A stretch of DNA of 64,000 nucleotides, from NCBI RefSeq assembly GCF_964340395.1, contig NC_135555.1:17146246-17210245 (forward strand), read 5' to 3'. Below are positions 42,031-54,379 of this stretch, one piece after another. A program made the position numbers and the translations under genes. The DNA is from Glandiceps talaboti. Taxonomy: Eukaryota; Hemichordata; Enteropneusta; Spengelidae. The notes under the pieces are model-generated. The model was not told the DNA's origin, ran no database searches, and was given only the letters and a program-made list of their open reading frames with translations. Position 1 is the first letter of the stretch. The number at the start of each line of letters is the position of its first letter.

Positions 42031-42770
42031 GCATTAATTGTAAGGAGCACTTTAGTTAAAAGACCCTTTTGATTTCAATAATACCTTTGACAGTCTGACC
42101 AAGGTTTTGTTCTCAAGTACAGAGCAACCACTTCCGAAATCCTGGCTAAAGATCACATAAAACTCACACTCTTTGAATCCATAAAGGAATCCCTTGAAAC
42201 ACTTGGACATGCAGTTAGAACAGGACGGGAGAAATACTCGATAACCTTGAAGTCCTTGTTCAGGGGTTTGATTTGCAGATGGCCGACCATTCAACTAGTG
42301 TAATAACAATTGAATTCGATTTACTTTTAAGTGGTTCAAGACGGTTGATGCAATTACAAGTTCAAATTTATTGTTGTGTGGACAGGTAAACGATGTAGTT
42401 GGACACACAACACTGCTTGAATATTAAAGGTGCACTTTTATAGCTTGAACCTGACAGATACGTATTATATACTTCACATAGTGACATTGATGTAACATGC
42501 AAACTTGGCGGTTCACTGATTTTTTCTTCGAGCTGACATAGTTATATGTTATATAGATGTGTAAGACCACACAACCACATTTCATCTGACCAATCATTCA
42601 GCCAACCATGAAATAGAAGTCCATCTGCCAACCACATACCACTCATCTACCTGTTCATTTGTCCTTATGTATATTTATTTGCCTGTTTATCTCGCTATCG
42701 TCGATTGCCTGTCCTGCTATGAATAGGTACTGAATAATCAAATAAAACTGTTACATATCTCTCTCGCTCC
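42031..42770. other. Non-coding, nothing recognised
   Basis: Mixed sequence. The minus-strand frame at 42052-42294 (80 codons) has ordinary amino-acid composition but no motif, and I could not find splice sites that fit it. Confidence 0.35.
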
Positions 42771-43002
42771 TTCCAATCTGTCTGTCTGTCTGTCTACCTC
42801 ACTGTCTAACTCTCTCATTATCTCACTCTATCTCACTATCTCTGTCTGTCTGTCTGTCTGTGTATATGTCTGTCTGTCTGTCTCTATCTCACTGTCTTAC
42901 TATCTATCTATCTATCTGTCCGTCTGTCTGTCTGTCTGTATGTATGTCTATCTAACTATCTATCTGTCTGTCTATCTATTTCATTTTCTATCTATCTATC
43001 TA

Positions 43003-43036
<34 letters not shown>

Positions 43037-43107
43037 CATCTGTCAGTCAGTCAGTCAGTCTGTCTGTCTATCTAGCTATCTGTCTATCTCACGTCTCACT
43101 ATCTCTG

Positions 43108-43140
<33 letters not shown>

Positions 43141-43198
43141 GTCTGTCTGTCTGTACGTACGTACGTTCCGTCCATCCGTCCATCCGTCAGTCCGTCTG

Positions 43199-43242
<44 letters not shown>

Positions 43243-43245
43243 AGT
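42771..43245. repeat. (GTCT)n and (ATCT)n blocks
   Basis: Alternating GTCT, ATCT, CAGT and ACGT islands over about 470 bp. Leu/Ser/Ile/Tyr open frames are artefacts. Confidence 0.95.
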
Positions 43246-44639
43246 ATTTGTTTGTGTGTTGATCTGTGTGCTTATATCTACCTATGATTAACTCTTCACA
43301 ATCTGAACATCAAATTCAGAAATGTCATTGTTCATTTCAGTTAGCATATTGTGAATTTCTCAAACTTGTTAGCATTCCATTAAATTCCGACTTGTCAAGC
43401 CAACTTTGCTGACAGCTATACACACAATTTATGGGGGATCAAAATGTGAATGTTAATGCAAATATGAATGTGATGCTAACGACAACATGATGATATTGCC
43501 AGCCACACTTCAGCAGTATTTTTTCATTTGCTCATTTAAACTGTATAATGGCTATAATCCGAATCAAATTCTTTCCACTCTTTGTAGTGTACATGTTTCA
43601 TGACTTCAAAATAATCACTGCATTATTAAGTTTATACTACTCTGACTGTCACAAGGGGGAGGGGGGGGGGAGAGGAGGGTGGTGCAGTTGTCTGCTGGGA
43701 GAGAGAAGTTGTAAAAAATGTCCCATCATTCTTTGCTGTGTCCTCTCTGAGTTAAGGCGATTGCACAATATCGATGAAGAGAGAAAAAATTCTGTTTCTT
43801 TCCACTTAAAGAACTTAATCTCCAGTCATCTGTAACGCGGGAATTAATGCAAATATGCTTGTGCAGTCAGTCAGCCTTATGACTAATAAAGTAGTGAATA
43901 ATTTAACAGAAGTGCTGTGTAGTAATGTACCCATAAATTATCTGTCGTGGTTTAGCGGGCTGTCTTCAGACGCACTCGTTTTTTAATGACCAGCATACTT
44001 TGCCAATAACGAAGCCCGACAAATCACAGATCCAGTTTCTGATATCAAGTACGATCTGGTGACTCTTTAAAAATAATAATAATAATACTACCTTACGTAT
44101 CCCCCCATGTCAGTCCACTGTGATTGTGATCTAGCCATAGTTTAATTGCGTTGTGAGCAATCTACGGTTGGCAAATTAGATAAAAGATGCCAGAAAGACG
44201 GAAGAAAGGTTATTGTTAACTTTGTTAGTGGAGCAAATAACCTGTAGCCTCCGTTGGATTCCATGATGCTGGATATCGTGTATCATCTTGGTAAATGAAC
44301 AATCAAGTCTGCTGTGATTCTATGACAGGCAGAGATTTGTGACAATCATCAAGTTTTTGTCAGATTAATGACATTTGGAGTGGCAAATCAAGTTGGCCTG
44401 ATGGTTTAAAGGGTGAAGAGGGGTGGGGTTGGGGGGTGAAGAAGGATGTTGTGATGGGTGGGGCTTTAGAGGCAGCGGGAGTATTATTATTTGAGGAGTG
44501 ACTGATGTGAAATGAAGAAATTACCTGGAGAGATGATTGTTGAGGACTCTCATTAATTTGAATGACTAACATGAATTTATATTGGCTGTATAAATGATGT
44601 CTGAATGAGACATGAATTTAAACAAACTGATTAGGGTAG
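43246..44639. other. Non-coding, nothing recognised
   Basis: Relatively complex sequence, mostly repeat-free at 43840-44330. No exon was supported. Confidence 0.4.
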
Positions 44640-45130
44640 TTCTTGTGTGGGGTGGGGTGGGGTAGGATGGGGTATCGCGGATGGGCTGGATGGGATGGGG
44701 TAGGAAGGATAGAGTAAGGAGCTACAGTTGGATTGGGGTGATGTGGGGTACTTGGATTAGTTGGGTAAGGTGGGGGGTGGTATGGGGTGTTGGGTGATGT
44801 TAGTCTAGATGGGATAGAGTAGGGCTACAGTAGGGTGAGGGGATATGGGTAAGGTAGGATAGAGTGGATGAAAGGAGTAGGGTGATGTGGGGTAGTTGGT
44901 TGGGGTGGTTTGGTATGTGATGTACATGTAGGGTGGGGTTGAGTGGGGCTACAGTAGGGTGAGGGAATGTGGGTGAGATAGGATAGAGTGGATGAAAGGG
45001 GTAGGGTGATGTGGGGTAGTTGGTTGGGATGGTTTGGTGTGTGATGTAGGATGGGGTTGAGTGGGGCTACAGTAGGGTGAGAGGATGTTGGTTGAGGTAA
45101 TATAGAGTGGAAGAGTTGATTAGGGTGGGG
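44640..45130. repeat. G-rich minisatellite, about 123-bp unit
   Basis: Two clear units and one or two diverged ones share GGTGATGTGGGGTAGTTGGT, GAGTGGGGCTACAGTAGGGT and GATAGAGTGGATGAAAGG. The whole block is strongly G-rich on the plus strand, with many GGGG runs. Confidence 0.8.
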
Positions 45131-45154
45131 TGGTGGTGTGGGTCACCAGGGTGT

Positions 45155-45262
45155 TATGATGTGTTGTGATGTGTTGTGTTGTGCTGTGCTGTGCTGTGTT
45201 GTGTTGTGTTGTGTTGTGTTGTGTTGTGTTGTGTTGTGTAGCATATTGCATTGTGTTGTGTT
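45155..45262. repeat. (GTGTT)n pentanucleotide
   Basis: GTGTT and GTGCT pentamers at about 45163-45240 with degenerate ends. Confidence 0.92.
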
Positions 45263-45744
45263 CTGTGATAGAATGGGGAGTAGAGTTGCAATGATAATAA
45301 TAGGTGAAGCTTCAGTAAATTGTCTAACAGACATGGATTCTCAGGAAGAAGAATTAATCATGGTGATCAGGGATTGGATTATGAATTTATATTGGATTTA
45401 CATTGGAAGCAACTTGGAAAATGAAGTAAGCTTGGCTGTTTAGCTGAAGGGTGGGGTAGGGGACAATGGCAATGGTGTTAAGATGACTAGCTATGAAGCA
45501 TGGACTGGGATCACTAATTAAAACAGCACATATTTCCTAAGTTGTTTGCTGAAAGGCAAAATATAATAAAATTGATAGTTTCCAACACATTTGAATACTA
45601 GTATGAGTTTGGAGGGCAATCTAATGGAAACCCTTGTACAGTGTCACCTACTGTTATATGGATAGTATTAGTCCTATGGGAATTTAAAACGTGTATGTTT
45701 AAGTCTACTGGTATTGTATAATGTGAGATGAGAATATATGAATG
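45263..45744. other. Non-coding, nothing recognised
   Basis: Ordinary sequence. The plus-strand frame at 45138-45443 starts inside the pentamer array and has no motif. Confidence 0.4.
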
Positions 45745-46105
45745 AATGAAGTGAGAATAGATGCCTAGGGTGGGGTGTGGGGTAATGATGGGGTACATGA
45801 TAATAGGGTATGGATGGTGAGAATAGATGCCTATGGTGGGGTGTGGGGTAATAATGGGGTACATGATAATAGGGTATGGATGGTGAGAATAGATGCCTGC
45901 TTAGGGTGGGGTGTGGGATAATGATGGGGTACATGATAATAGGGTATGGATGGTGAGAATAGATGCCTAGGGTGGGGTGTGGGGGTAATGATGGGGTACA
46001 TGATAATAGGGTATGGATGGTGAGAATAGATGCCTAGGGTGGGGTGTGGGGTAATGATGGGGTACATGATAATAGGGTATGGATGGTGAGAATAGATGCC
46101 TAGAG
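45745..46105. repeat. 66-bp minisatellite
   Basis: About five copies with GAGAATAGATGCCTAGGGTG, GGGTGTGGGGTAATGATGGG and ACATGATAATAGGGTATGGA; small indels distinguish copies. The unit is a multiple of 3, so His/Pro/Tyr frames stay open on the minus strand. Confidence 0.95.
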
Positions 46106-46520
46106 TTTTCTTTTCTATGTATAATTTTTAAAATGTATAATGGGGTGGAGCATGTTAAGGGGTGGGTGGGGTGGGGTGGGGTGGGGGTGATGATGGTCCT
46201 AAGGAGGAATGTGGTGAGGTGGTGTATAATGAGGTGATGTAGGGTGATGTTGAGGTGGGATGATGATGGTGTAATGGGATGTGGTGGAGTGATAGTGAAT
46301 CGTACTGGAACAGTGATGTGGGGTGTGGTGGTATGATGATGATCCTGAGGTGAGATGATGGTGGGGTAATAAAATGTGGTGGGAGTAATGGCTTAATGTG
46401 GTTGGGTACATGATAAAATAAGGTGTAAAGGTTTCAGTTGCTAAAGCATGTAAGTTAGTGAATGAGCAAAAGGGAAAACGTAAAAGCAGATGGGGGGTGG
46501 GGGGGTGGATGTGCTCTACC
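46106..46520. repeat. Degenerate G-rich GGTG/GATG region
   Basis: Diffuse GGTG, GATG and GGGTG words with no single clean unit, continuing the G-rich strand bias begun at 44640. Confidence 0.65.
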
Positions 46521-47186
46521 GAGACAAGTGAATGTCTATTCTCACCCATATTGACAGTTGTGTGATTGATACGTGACACTTACTTATACTACAAATATTT
46601 GCTCGTCTAGAGTTTTCAATATTTCAGAAGCAAAATAACAATTTTATACATCTGTTTGAGGTAGGATTGGTGGGGAAATATGTGTGCAGGAAGGAGGAAG
46701 GGGGGGGGGGGAAGGGAAGGGAAGATATATATGTATTACAGATGACAAATTGCATTAGAACTCATGTCAACTGCCAGGGTCAACTCATACGCATGCCTTT
46801 TTACTGAAGCTGTGTAAAATTTTGCTTTTACATTTTATGATCATTTAAACATGTAATTGAAAATGCTGCCTGAAAATTCATAACCCTAAATCACCAAGGT
46901 GTTAGAGTACAGTTATATTTCTTCAATTAAACAGGAAGATGTGATAAAGTTGATGGGGAAAACACAGTACTGTTGCCATGGAAACAGGTGATGACTCCGC
47001 GATTTATCACCACCTTGTAATGAACTATCACACAACAAAAAAACAATATGATTTAGACTCTGAGATATTTATTTACTCAATGTTGTCATAATTTAGATAT
47101 GTCATACTCTGCCTTAACCTTTGAATATTTCATAACGTTTATATGCCAAGGGCCACACTGAAGACTTTATTTTACAGTAAATGTCT
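46521..47186. other. Non-coding, nothing recognised
   Basis: A G-run near 46700, otherwise ordinary sequence without an exon. Confidence 0.4.
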
Positions 47187-47255
47187 GATGTTTTTGCTAA
47201 GGTTTCAGAAATCTGGTGAAAGGAAAGGGGAAAACCTAGCAAACTCTGTATATGT
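47187..47255. mobile_element. MITE family A end, reverse orientation
   Basis: TGATGTTTTTGCTAAGGTTT followed by AGAAATCTGGTGAAAGGAAA matches the reverse complement of the right end of 27955-28121. Confidence 0.5.
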
Positions 47256-47278
47256 CCTGACATATTTAACCAGATATA

Positions 47279-47301
47279 TGTGTGTGTGTGTGTGTGTGTG
47301 T

Positions 47302-47342
<41 letters not shown>
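47279..47342. repeat. (GT)n microsatellite
   Basis: Nearly pure GT dinucleotides with one GGGT interruption. Confidence 0.95.
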
Positions 47343-47343
<1 letters not shown>

Positions 47344-47465
47344 CATACACACATATAAAACACATAAAAAACACACAATGCACTGATAGACAAACCTGAG
47401 GACTTATGCCAAGATTTTCAAGACTTTCACAATGACTCACTTGATACTTCAGTGCTAGCTAGTAT

Positions 47466-47632
<167 letters not shown>

Positions 47633-47660
47633 AGACAGACAACAGACAGACATACATATA

Positions 47661-47820
47661 CAGATAGTTACAGATACAGATACAGATACAGATACAGATA
47701 CAGATACAGATATAGATACAGATACAGATACAGAGATAGATACAGATACAGATACAGATACAGATACAGATACAGATACAGATACAGATACAGATACAGA
47801 TACAGAGATAGACAGAGAGA
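47661..47820. repeat. (CAGATA)n hexanucleotide
   Basis: About 23 CAGATA units, with two GAGATAGA interruptions that mark duplicated sub-blocks. Confidence 0.95.
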
Positions 47821-48760
47821 GAGACTATATGTATACAATTGTATGTGTGCAGTATGTGACTGTAATCTTGACCAATGAACTTAAAAGTATTGTAAATGTT
47901 TTGAAAGCCAATTGAAATGGCACAAATTAAAGTGTTGTACTTTAACATACACATACATGTAGATGTTACTATCGGATACTTAGATAAACAATTTACACAG
48001 AGTACAATGTCTGCCACTGGAATTCATTCAAGTAGAAACTCGATTGTTTTGAATAATTTATACCAGCAATTTCATCAAAATTCCATTTTCTTTCTCTGAA
48101 GAATGATTAGTTTCTCTTAGCTTCTTCTCTTTAGACTTTCAAAATTATAGTTTTATGGAGAGTAAAAAAAACTACTACACCATATAGGCTTTCACAAGTG
48201 GCTTTCTTTTAGGACTATATATTGAAGGTTTGCATTATTAAAACATTTCACACGTGTAGTCTATGGGTACGGGTATATACATGTATACTGTTGTCGAGAA
48301 ATTTCCTTAGTCAGTCAAAAAAAACAAAAAAACTCAAACCGAAAACAATTTTATTTTCAGGTTGACACAGAAGTAGTTGGTTGGTTTCGTTTATATATAA
48401 TATGTGAAACATAATGGTTACTTAGAAAAATTATTACTGTGGAAAGCCAGCTATCGGCTAACAAAGATAGCCATAAAACTATTGTTGTTGTATGTGTTAG
48501 ATTACAAGTGATAGCAGTGCCTTTGTTATGTCAATATTATCATCCTGTAATCAAGCTAGTGTAAACATTGCACATGATTTGAATTGAGGAAGCTTGCTAT
48601 TCACAGACGCAATCTAGTCTAGTGTTATCCTTCATCAAATCTTTCAGATTTCTCTTTTAGTCTAGCTCAATGAAGTTCTGAAAAGTATGGGATACAATTT
48701 AAAATTCAACCACAACCACAACCATGACCCACACAGTCATTTAACACCATGTCTTTGTTT
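47821..48760. other. Non-coding, nothing recognised
   Basis: Ordinary sequence. A possible acceptor near 48678 opens only six codons before a stop and was rejected as an exon. Confidence 0.4.
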
Positions 48761-49872
48761 AGCCAATCACAGAATTCTGCCTAATGACAAGTTTAGAGTT
48801 TATTGGGGGCAGTTACAAATGTATGTAATGTCCAAATATGGTAATCACAGAATTCTAACCAATAAGTTAGTGTTTATAGGGGGCAGTTATGTAATGTCCA
48901 AATATGGTAATCACAGAATTCTAACCAATAATAAGTTTAGTGTTTATTGGGGGGCAGTAATGTCCAAATATGGTAATCACAGAATTCTAACCAATAAGTT
49001 AGTGTTTATAGGGGGCAGTTATGTAATGTCCAAATATGGTAATCACAGAATTCTAACCAATAATAAGTTTAGTGTTTATTGGGGGCAGTAATGTCCAAAT
49101 ATGGTAATCACAGAATTCTAACCAATAATAAGTTTAGTGTTTATAGGGGGGCAGTTATGTAATATCCAAATATGGTAATCACAGAATTCTAACCAATAAT
49201 AAGTTTAGTGTTTATAGGGGGGCAGTTATGTAATGTCCAAATATGGTAATCACAGAATTCTAACCAATAATAAGTTTAGTGTTTATAGGGGGGCAGTTAT
49301 GTAATGTCCAAATATGGTAATCACAGAATTCTAACCAATAATAAGTTTAGTGTTTATAGGGGGCAGTTATGTAATGTCCAAATATGGTAATCACAGAATT
49401 CTAACCAATAATAAGTTAGTGTTTATTGGGGGCAGTTATGTAATGTCCAAATATGGTAATCACAGAATTCTAACCAATAATAAGTTTAGTGTTTATAGGG
49501 GGGCAGTTATGTAATGTCCAAATATGGTAATCACAGAATTCTAACCAATAATAAGTTAGTGTTTATTGGGGGCAGTTATGTAATGTCCAAATATGGTAAT
49601 CACAGAATTCTAACCAATAATAAGTTTAGTGTTTATAGGGGGGCAGTTATGTAATGTCCAAATATGGTAATCACAGAATTCTAACCAATAATAAGTTTAG
49701 TGTTTATTGGGGGCAGTTATGTAATGTCCAAATATGGTAATCACAGAATTCTAACCAAAAAGTTAGTGTTCATTGGGGGCAGTTATGTAATGTCCAAATA
49801 TGGTAATCACAGAATTCCAACCAATAATAAGTTAGTGTTTATTGGGGCAGTTACATAATGTCCAAATATGGT
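48761..49872. repeat. 71-bp minisatellite, about 16 copies
   Basis: The unit contains AATATGGTAATCACAGAATT, CTAACCAATAATAAGTTTAG, TGTTTATAGGGGGGCAG and TTATGTAATGTCC. Small deletions give shorter units of about 62-70 bp. Each copy has GAATTC or a one-base variant, so EcoRI should give a ladder. Confidence 0.96.
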
Positions 49873-50500
49873 ATATTTGTCAGCTCAGGACACTACTTAT
49901 AAATACATTGTTTACATTTGGGGTTCACTCATTTGTGTGAACAACATTTGGTTCATGATTGAGTCAGTTTTACCAGACGTGGTTAGAGATGATTCGATAC
50001 CACATTGACATCCAGACTAGATGATACACCCCCTACTACTATGAGTTTCATAACATCAATGTCTCTTCATTTAGAATCATAGTTTACGATTATCAATATG
50101 TTCCTACAATAGTTTTAGTGTGTGTCATTTGATAGCTTCCCGATAGCTGACTTGCCATTGTTGTAAATATGATCCATATTTCTGATGACCATGATGACAT
50201 AAGTGTTGTTATGGATATTGCTTTTTTTTAATGTGTTGTTCTTGCCTTTTTACATATTGCATTTTTTTTCTAGATAGATAAAAAAAGTGTTGCACACTTA
50301 CCATTCAACTGAATCACTAAACATTGCTAAATGTATTAAATTTTGTAACCTAAATTCAAAGCAATGCATTGCATTTAATGATTAATTCATGCATTAAAGT
50401 TTTTTTGCTTAAGTTTGGTAACTATGGTAACTGATGGGGGAAATCTGACAAAAGTCTCTCATATTTCCATTTACTTTGTTTTTTAATTTTGGGGTGTGCA
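49873..50500. other. Non-coding, nothing recognised
   Basis: Ordinary sequence. A minus-strand donor-like GTAAGT next to 50305 was considered and rejected, see rejected list. Confidence 0.4.
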
Positions 50501-50672
50501 CGACCCGGGGAACAGAGGTGATAAATCTAGTAAAACTTACATATAGGTTTCCATACTTTCTGTAACATACATGTGTAATCTGGGTACTAATGGAACCCTG
50601 CGAGCAGTGGGGTACAATCTGGTTTCATACCTGTGGAACTCGGGTAGATTTTACCTACTTAAGATAATAACT
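50501..50672. mobile_element. MITE family A, decayed copy in reverse orientation
   Basis: CCCGGGGAACAGAGGTGATAA, GGGTACTAATGGAACCCTGC and GAACTCGGGTAGATTTTACC then TACTTAAG match the reverse complement of 27955-28121 in order, spread over about 170 bp. Terminal repeats are lost. Confidence 0.5.
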
Positions 50673-52035
50673 TTAACTTTTTGAAACCTGAGAGAGAGTT
50701 TCATGAATTGTTGTTATTGATTACATTTGTGTTTGTTTGTTTGTTTGTTTGTTTGTTTGTATTTATTTGAGAACTTTAGCATTGTTTTAGTTATTTATTA
50801 AAATCAGCATGAATGTTACTTATGTCACAATATATTAGAATCAACGTGCCCACTAAGCCAATTTTGATGCACACAATATTTCAGTGACGCACCAATATTT
50901 GGTGTTCCTCTATCTCTTACTATGTGGTGACTACTCACAAGAAATAGCAATTTTTATCATTTTGACTCACAACAACAAAAGTTGGCTATCATTAGGGGGG
51001 CATACTGATTAGAATGTATATAAAACACAAAATAAATAAGATATTAATGCAACAAGTTTTTTCTTTCATTCTGTTAAAAACAAATTATTTTCTTGATTCA
51101 TAATCTGTACATTCAGGAGCTTTCAAGTATGATGGTGACGAATTCTGAGATTTGAATTCAACACATGACATTTGATTGATTCATATGTTTCAGTCGCATA
51201 ATACACAACAAGTTCAAATGATTGCCCCCGTAAGGGCCAAAATAATTTGATGCATAACCCCTGTAAACACAAGGTGTCAATGAAATGTGCAGGGGCTGTG
51301 AGATAACTTTTCTCTGCTTGAGAACGCAACTGTACTAATAACAATACGGCAGCTATACCCATTAAAATTTTCTATTCCGCAGAGTGGCAATCTGACATTA
51401 AAATGAACCTTTATGATAGACGAGGGTGAAATGAAATTGCTGGTCATAAAATGTACACCGTATAAATAATGTGGTCGTAGTTAATTAGTGAGTGTACTGT
51501 TAAGGGTGTTTGGCAGGTAGCAAAGTTATGACATTATGGTTGTTGAAAATTAAGAAATACTGCCGTCTTTATAAATGCTTTTAAGTGATAAGATTGGAAA
51601 AAAACTGTGATTTTGAAGGATCGAAATATTCCACGCTAGACATGAACATTAAATTTGTTTCACTGAATGAATTTCAAAATAGATGTGCTCGATAATCATT
51701 AAAGCCGTTTTTGGAATAACTAATGAGTATAAGTTTGATATTGGGTTATTGCCAACTAGATTGCTTGTAAGTATTGCCACTGAAATCACAGAAAAAAATC
51801 ATCAAACTTTTTTTTTGTTATTTGAGGACACAGGATATTTTATGATGATGGAAGCTGGTAACATTTGAAGCGTGTATATAAGCCATATGAATAATGTCTG
51901 TGAGAACTTATAATGTTCGCACCCAAAAAAGTTTCATCACCTGGTGACCCACTTTTAAAGAGGTTTAAGCACTAGGTGTAAATGTCTGACAAAGCTATAG
52001 AAAAAGTTAATCCAGAACAAAAGATAAATCCTAGA
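50673..52035. other. Non-coding, nothing recognised
   Basis: A short (GTTT)n near 50729-50760, then mixed sequence. No exon. Confidence 0.4.
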
Positions 52036-52103
52036 TAATCTCTATGGCTCCATGGATAAGATAACGCTTATGTTGAAAACCTGGGATTGAAACCCCGGCC
52101 TTT
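52036..52103 (+). other. tRNA-like segment, possibly a SINE head or tRNA pseudogene
   Basis: TATGGCTCCATGGATAAGAT resembles a tRNA D-arm/A-box region, and GGGATTGAAACCCC, 25 bases on, resembles a T-arm/B box (canonical GGTTCGAATCC). The acceptor and anticodon stems do not fold convincingly, so it is not a functional tRNA gene. Confidence 0.25.
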
Positions 52104-52699
52104 AAAAGGAATGGAATGACTGTCCCAGTAAATTTGGTTTGAGCTTATTTCACCAGTACATGAATTTGAAAAAAAAAGAGATGCAATCTTTGATAGTAAT
52201 GGAAAAAGATTCTGGTAAGGACCATCGAAATAGTTCCCTAGGAAGTAGTCAAAGTTCATGGACCAGATATGAGATATGAGTGACCATATAAGCTGAAATT
52301 AATATGCACACAAACAAAATGCATTGTGTTTTGATTTGAATGGACATAAATGTCTGGCATGCCTCCGTTGTTATAGAAATACTTTAAAGTTTATAAAACA
52401 ATTGTCAAGCATTCTTTTTAATTTTGAATTTAGATTATGTAATCTAATGTGAAATATTGACAAAAAAGAATATTGCAGACAACAAAAGCACAAAAATAGA
52501 ATTCACATGAAAAAAAATGAGTGAAATGGTGGACGTTTCAATTGTGCTAAGAGTGACACTCTCTCGTAATTAAAAATTGCAGAAGTTAGTGCGAAAATGT
52601 TTCATTGTTAAAATGTAATCGTAAGATTGTACATGTAGCTTTAAATACAGACATTGCTACGAAATTAAAATATACGTCAACAAAACAGTACTACGAACT

Positions 52700-53165
52700 T
52701 GTGAACCGTCTCGTCTCACCCCGCTATTTATACAAATTTCTTTAAAAGGTTGAGAAAGACGGTTACAATTTAATTAAAATGCAAGCAAATAAACCGTAAC
52801 ATTAATTTTTTTGAAACTCTCTGGTTCGACTTGTATCTGAAACTGGAGACAAAATTATTCCAATTTAATTAAAAGGGCTTGCAAACAAAATGTTATGACA
52901 AACATGTGACTAGACATCGTTTTATACAAATATCTGAAGTTTAAAAAAGCTCTTCAATGTAATTGAAATAAATACAAGAAAAAAAGGTAATTTACAAGTG
53001 TACTTGAAAACTATCAAGCCCCTCTCTTTTGCAAATATCTGAAGTTTGACAAAAAGAGTTGAATTTGATTAAAATTAATGGGGAAAAACATAGTTTTAAT
53101 TGGTGAACTTATAAACTGCCTAAACCCTGCACAAATATCTGAAGTTTGACAAAACAATGTTAGAT

Positions 53166-53211
<46 letters not shown>

Positions 53212-53515
53212 GAGTATGATGAACTGGAAACTGTCTAGCCCTTATATACAAATATCTTCGGTGGGAAAAAAAACGGTTTCAATATAATTTAAATAAATTT
53301 AAAAAAAAAATTAAAAACAAACAAAAATAATAACTTAAATAAACTGTAAACTCAAGCCTATACACAAGAATATCTATAGTTGGAAATAAAAAAAGACTTA
53401 AGCTTAATTAAACTAAATGACAAAACAACACAAATAATGATAAACTTGTCGACTATTTTGTCCCTGTACACTGAAATATCTACACTTGAAAAAAAAGTTC
53501 CAATTTAAAAAATTT
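52700..53515. repeat. Ancient tandem repeat, about 105-bp unit, about eight copies
   Basis: TACAAATATCTGAAGTTTGA-like words recur at about 52735, 52838, 52927, 53033, 53131, 53249, 53366 and 53470. Each is followed by an AATTTAATTAAAAT-like word and preceded by an ACTGTCTAGCCC-like word. An (AAC)n has expanded inside one unit (53167-53212). Confidence 0.7.
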
Positions 53516-54304
53516 CAGCTGGTCAGTGCAAGCAATTCATTTTTTTCAACGTCACAGTCGGCTGCGTTACAATAGGTAACATTACATTGCAGTATGCTGA
53601 GACAGACTCTAACAATTAAGTGACAAGAAGCTGAGTAATGGAGCTTCCAAGTTATTAGTTGGTCATGCCTAGCCAACGATAAGCTTTATTAAAGCACAAG
53701 CTGGCTTAATGAGTTTTCACAATAATCGCTATGCCTTTTTTCCCCTCACAAAACGGCCGATATTTACACATGTTTGTACATAAACATGAATATACATTAT
53801 ACACTGTATACAGGTATTGACTGAAGTGTTATGAAACCAACATCATCATTTGTATATGAAATGAACATACCATAACATTAAAAAAAAAAAAAAAATGAAA
53901 CTCACTCATCCGAGTTACAAATTTTGAAATATATCTCTTTGTTAATTTCAACGGGAAATTGACAGGTTACTAGCAGGATGTTATATTTCTTTTGTTCATT
54001 TTGCATATTGACGATGCTCCCGTTGATAATGAAGAATGGATGAAATATGAACATACGAGGGGTAGGGTTCAGACCACTTAATGACGGTATGATGAAAACG
54101 CCCGGAATTAGTGTTTCAATATTGATGGGCTCGATGCGTTCAGAAATTTGAACACAGCCGCAGCCTAATGGAAACAGATAGTTAGTGATGCATCATTATT
54201 GTATGTTGAAATCAACATCTCTTGCATCCCGGGCAAAATTCTTAACACTCTTAGTTTCATTCTGAGTTAAATGACATCAACAGAGTAAACATCTATATCC
54301 TTAC
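53516..54304. other. Non-coding, nothing recognised
   Basis: Ordinary sequence with a poly-A run near 53881. No exon supported. Confidence 0.4.
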
Positions 54305-54379
54305 GTATGAGATTTTTCTCAATTGGTCCAACTCGTGCCACATCGATTTATCATAAAATGCAAAAGAGAAATTCCCAGC
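54305..54379 (-). CDS. Weak candidate exon, 75 nt
   Basis: Seen: on the minus strand a donor GTAAGG follows 54305, and a 25-codon open frame runs back to an AG at 54380-54381, phase 0 at both ends. The second half reads MWHELDQLRKISY, which looks heptad-like. Against it: the acceptor lacks a pyrimidine tract and the first half (AGNFSFAFYDKS) is not coiled-coil-like. If real it would be the exon after 56604-56666. Confidence 0.2.

Noticed and set aside
50304-50355. Possible minus-strand exon ending at a GTAAGT donor near 50303
   Set aside because: One frame is open (LQNLIHLAMFSDSVEW) but both ends are in the wrong phase relative to the other exons, and the acceptor is weak.
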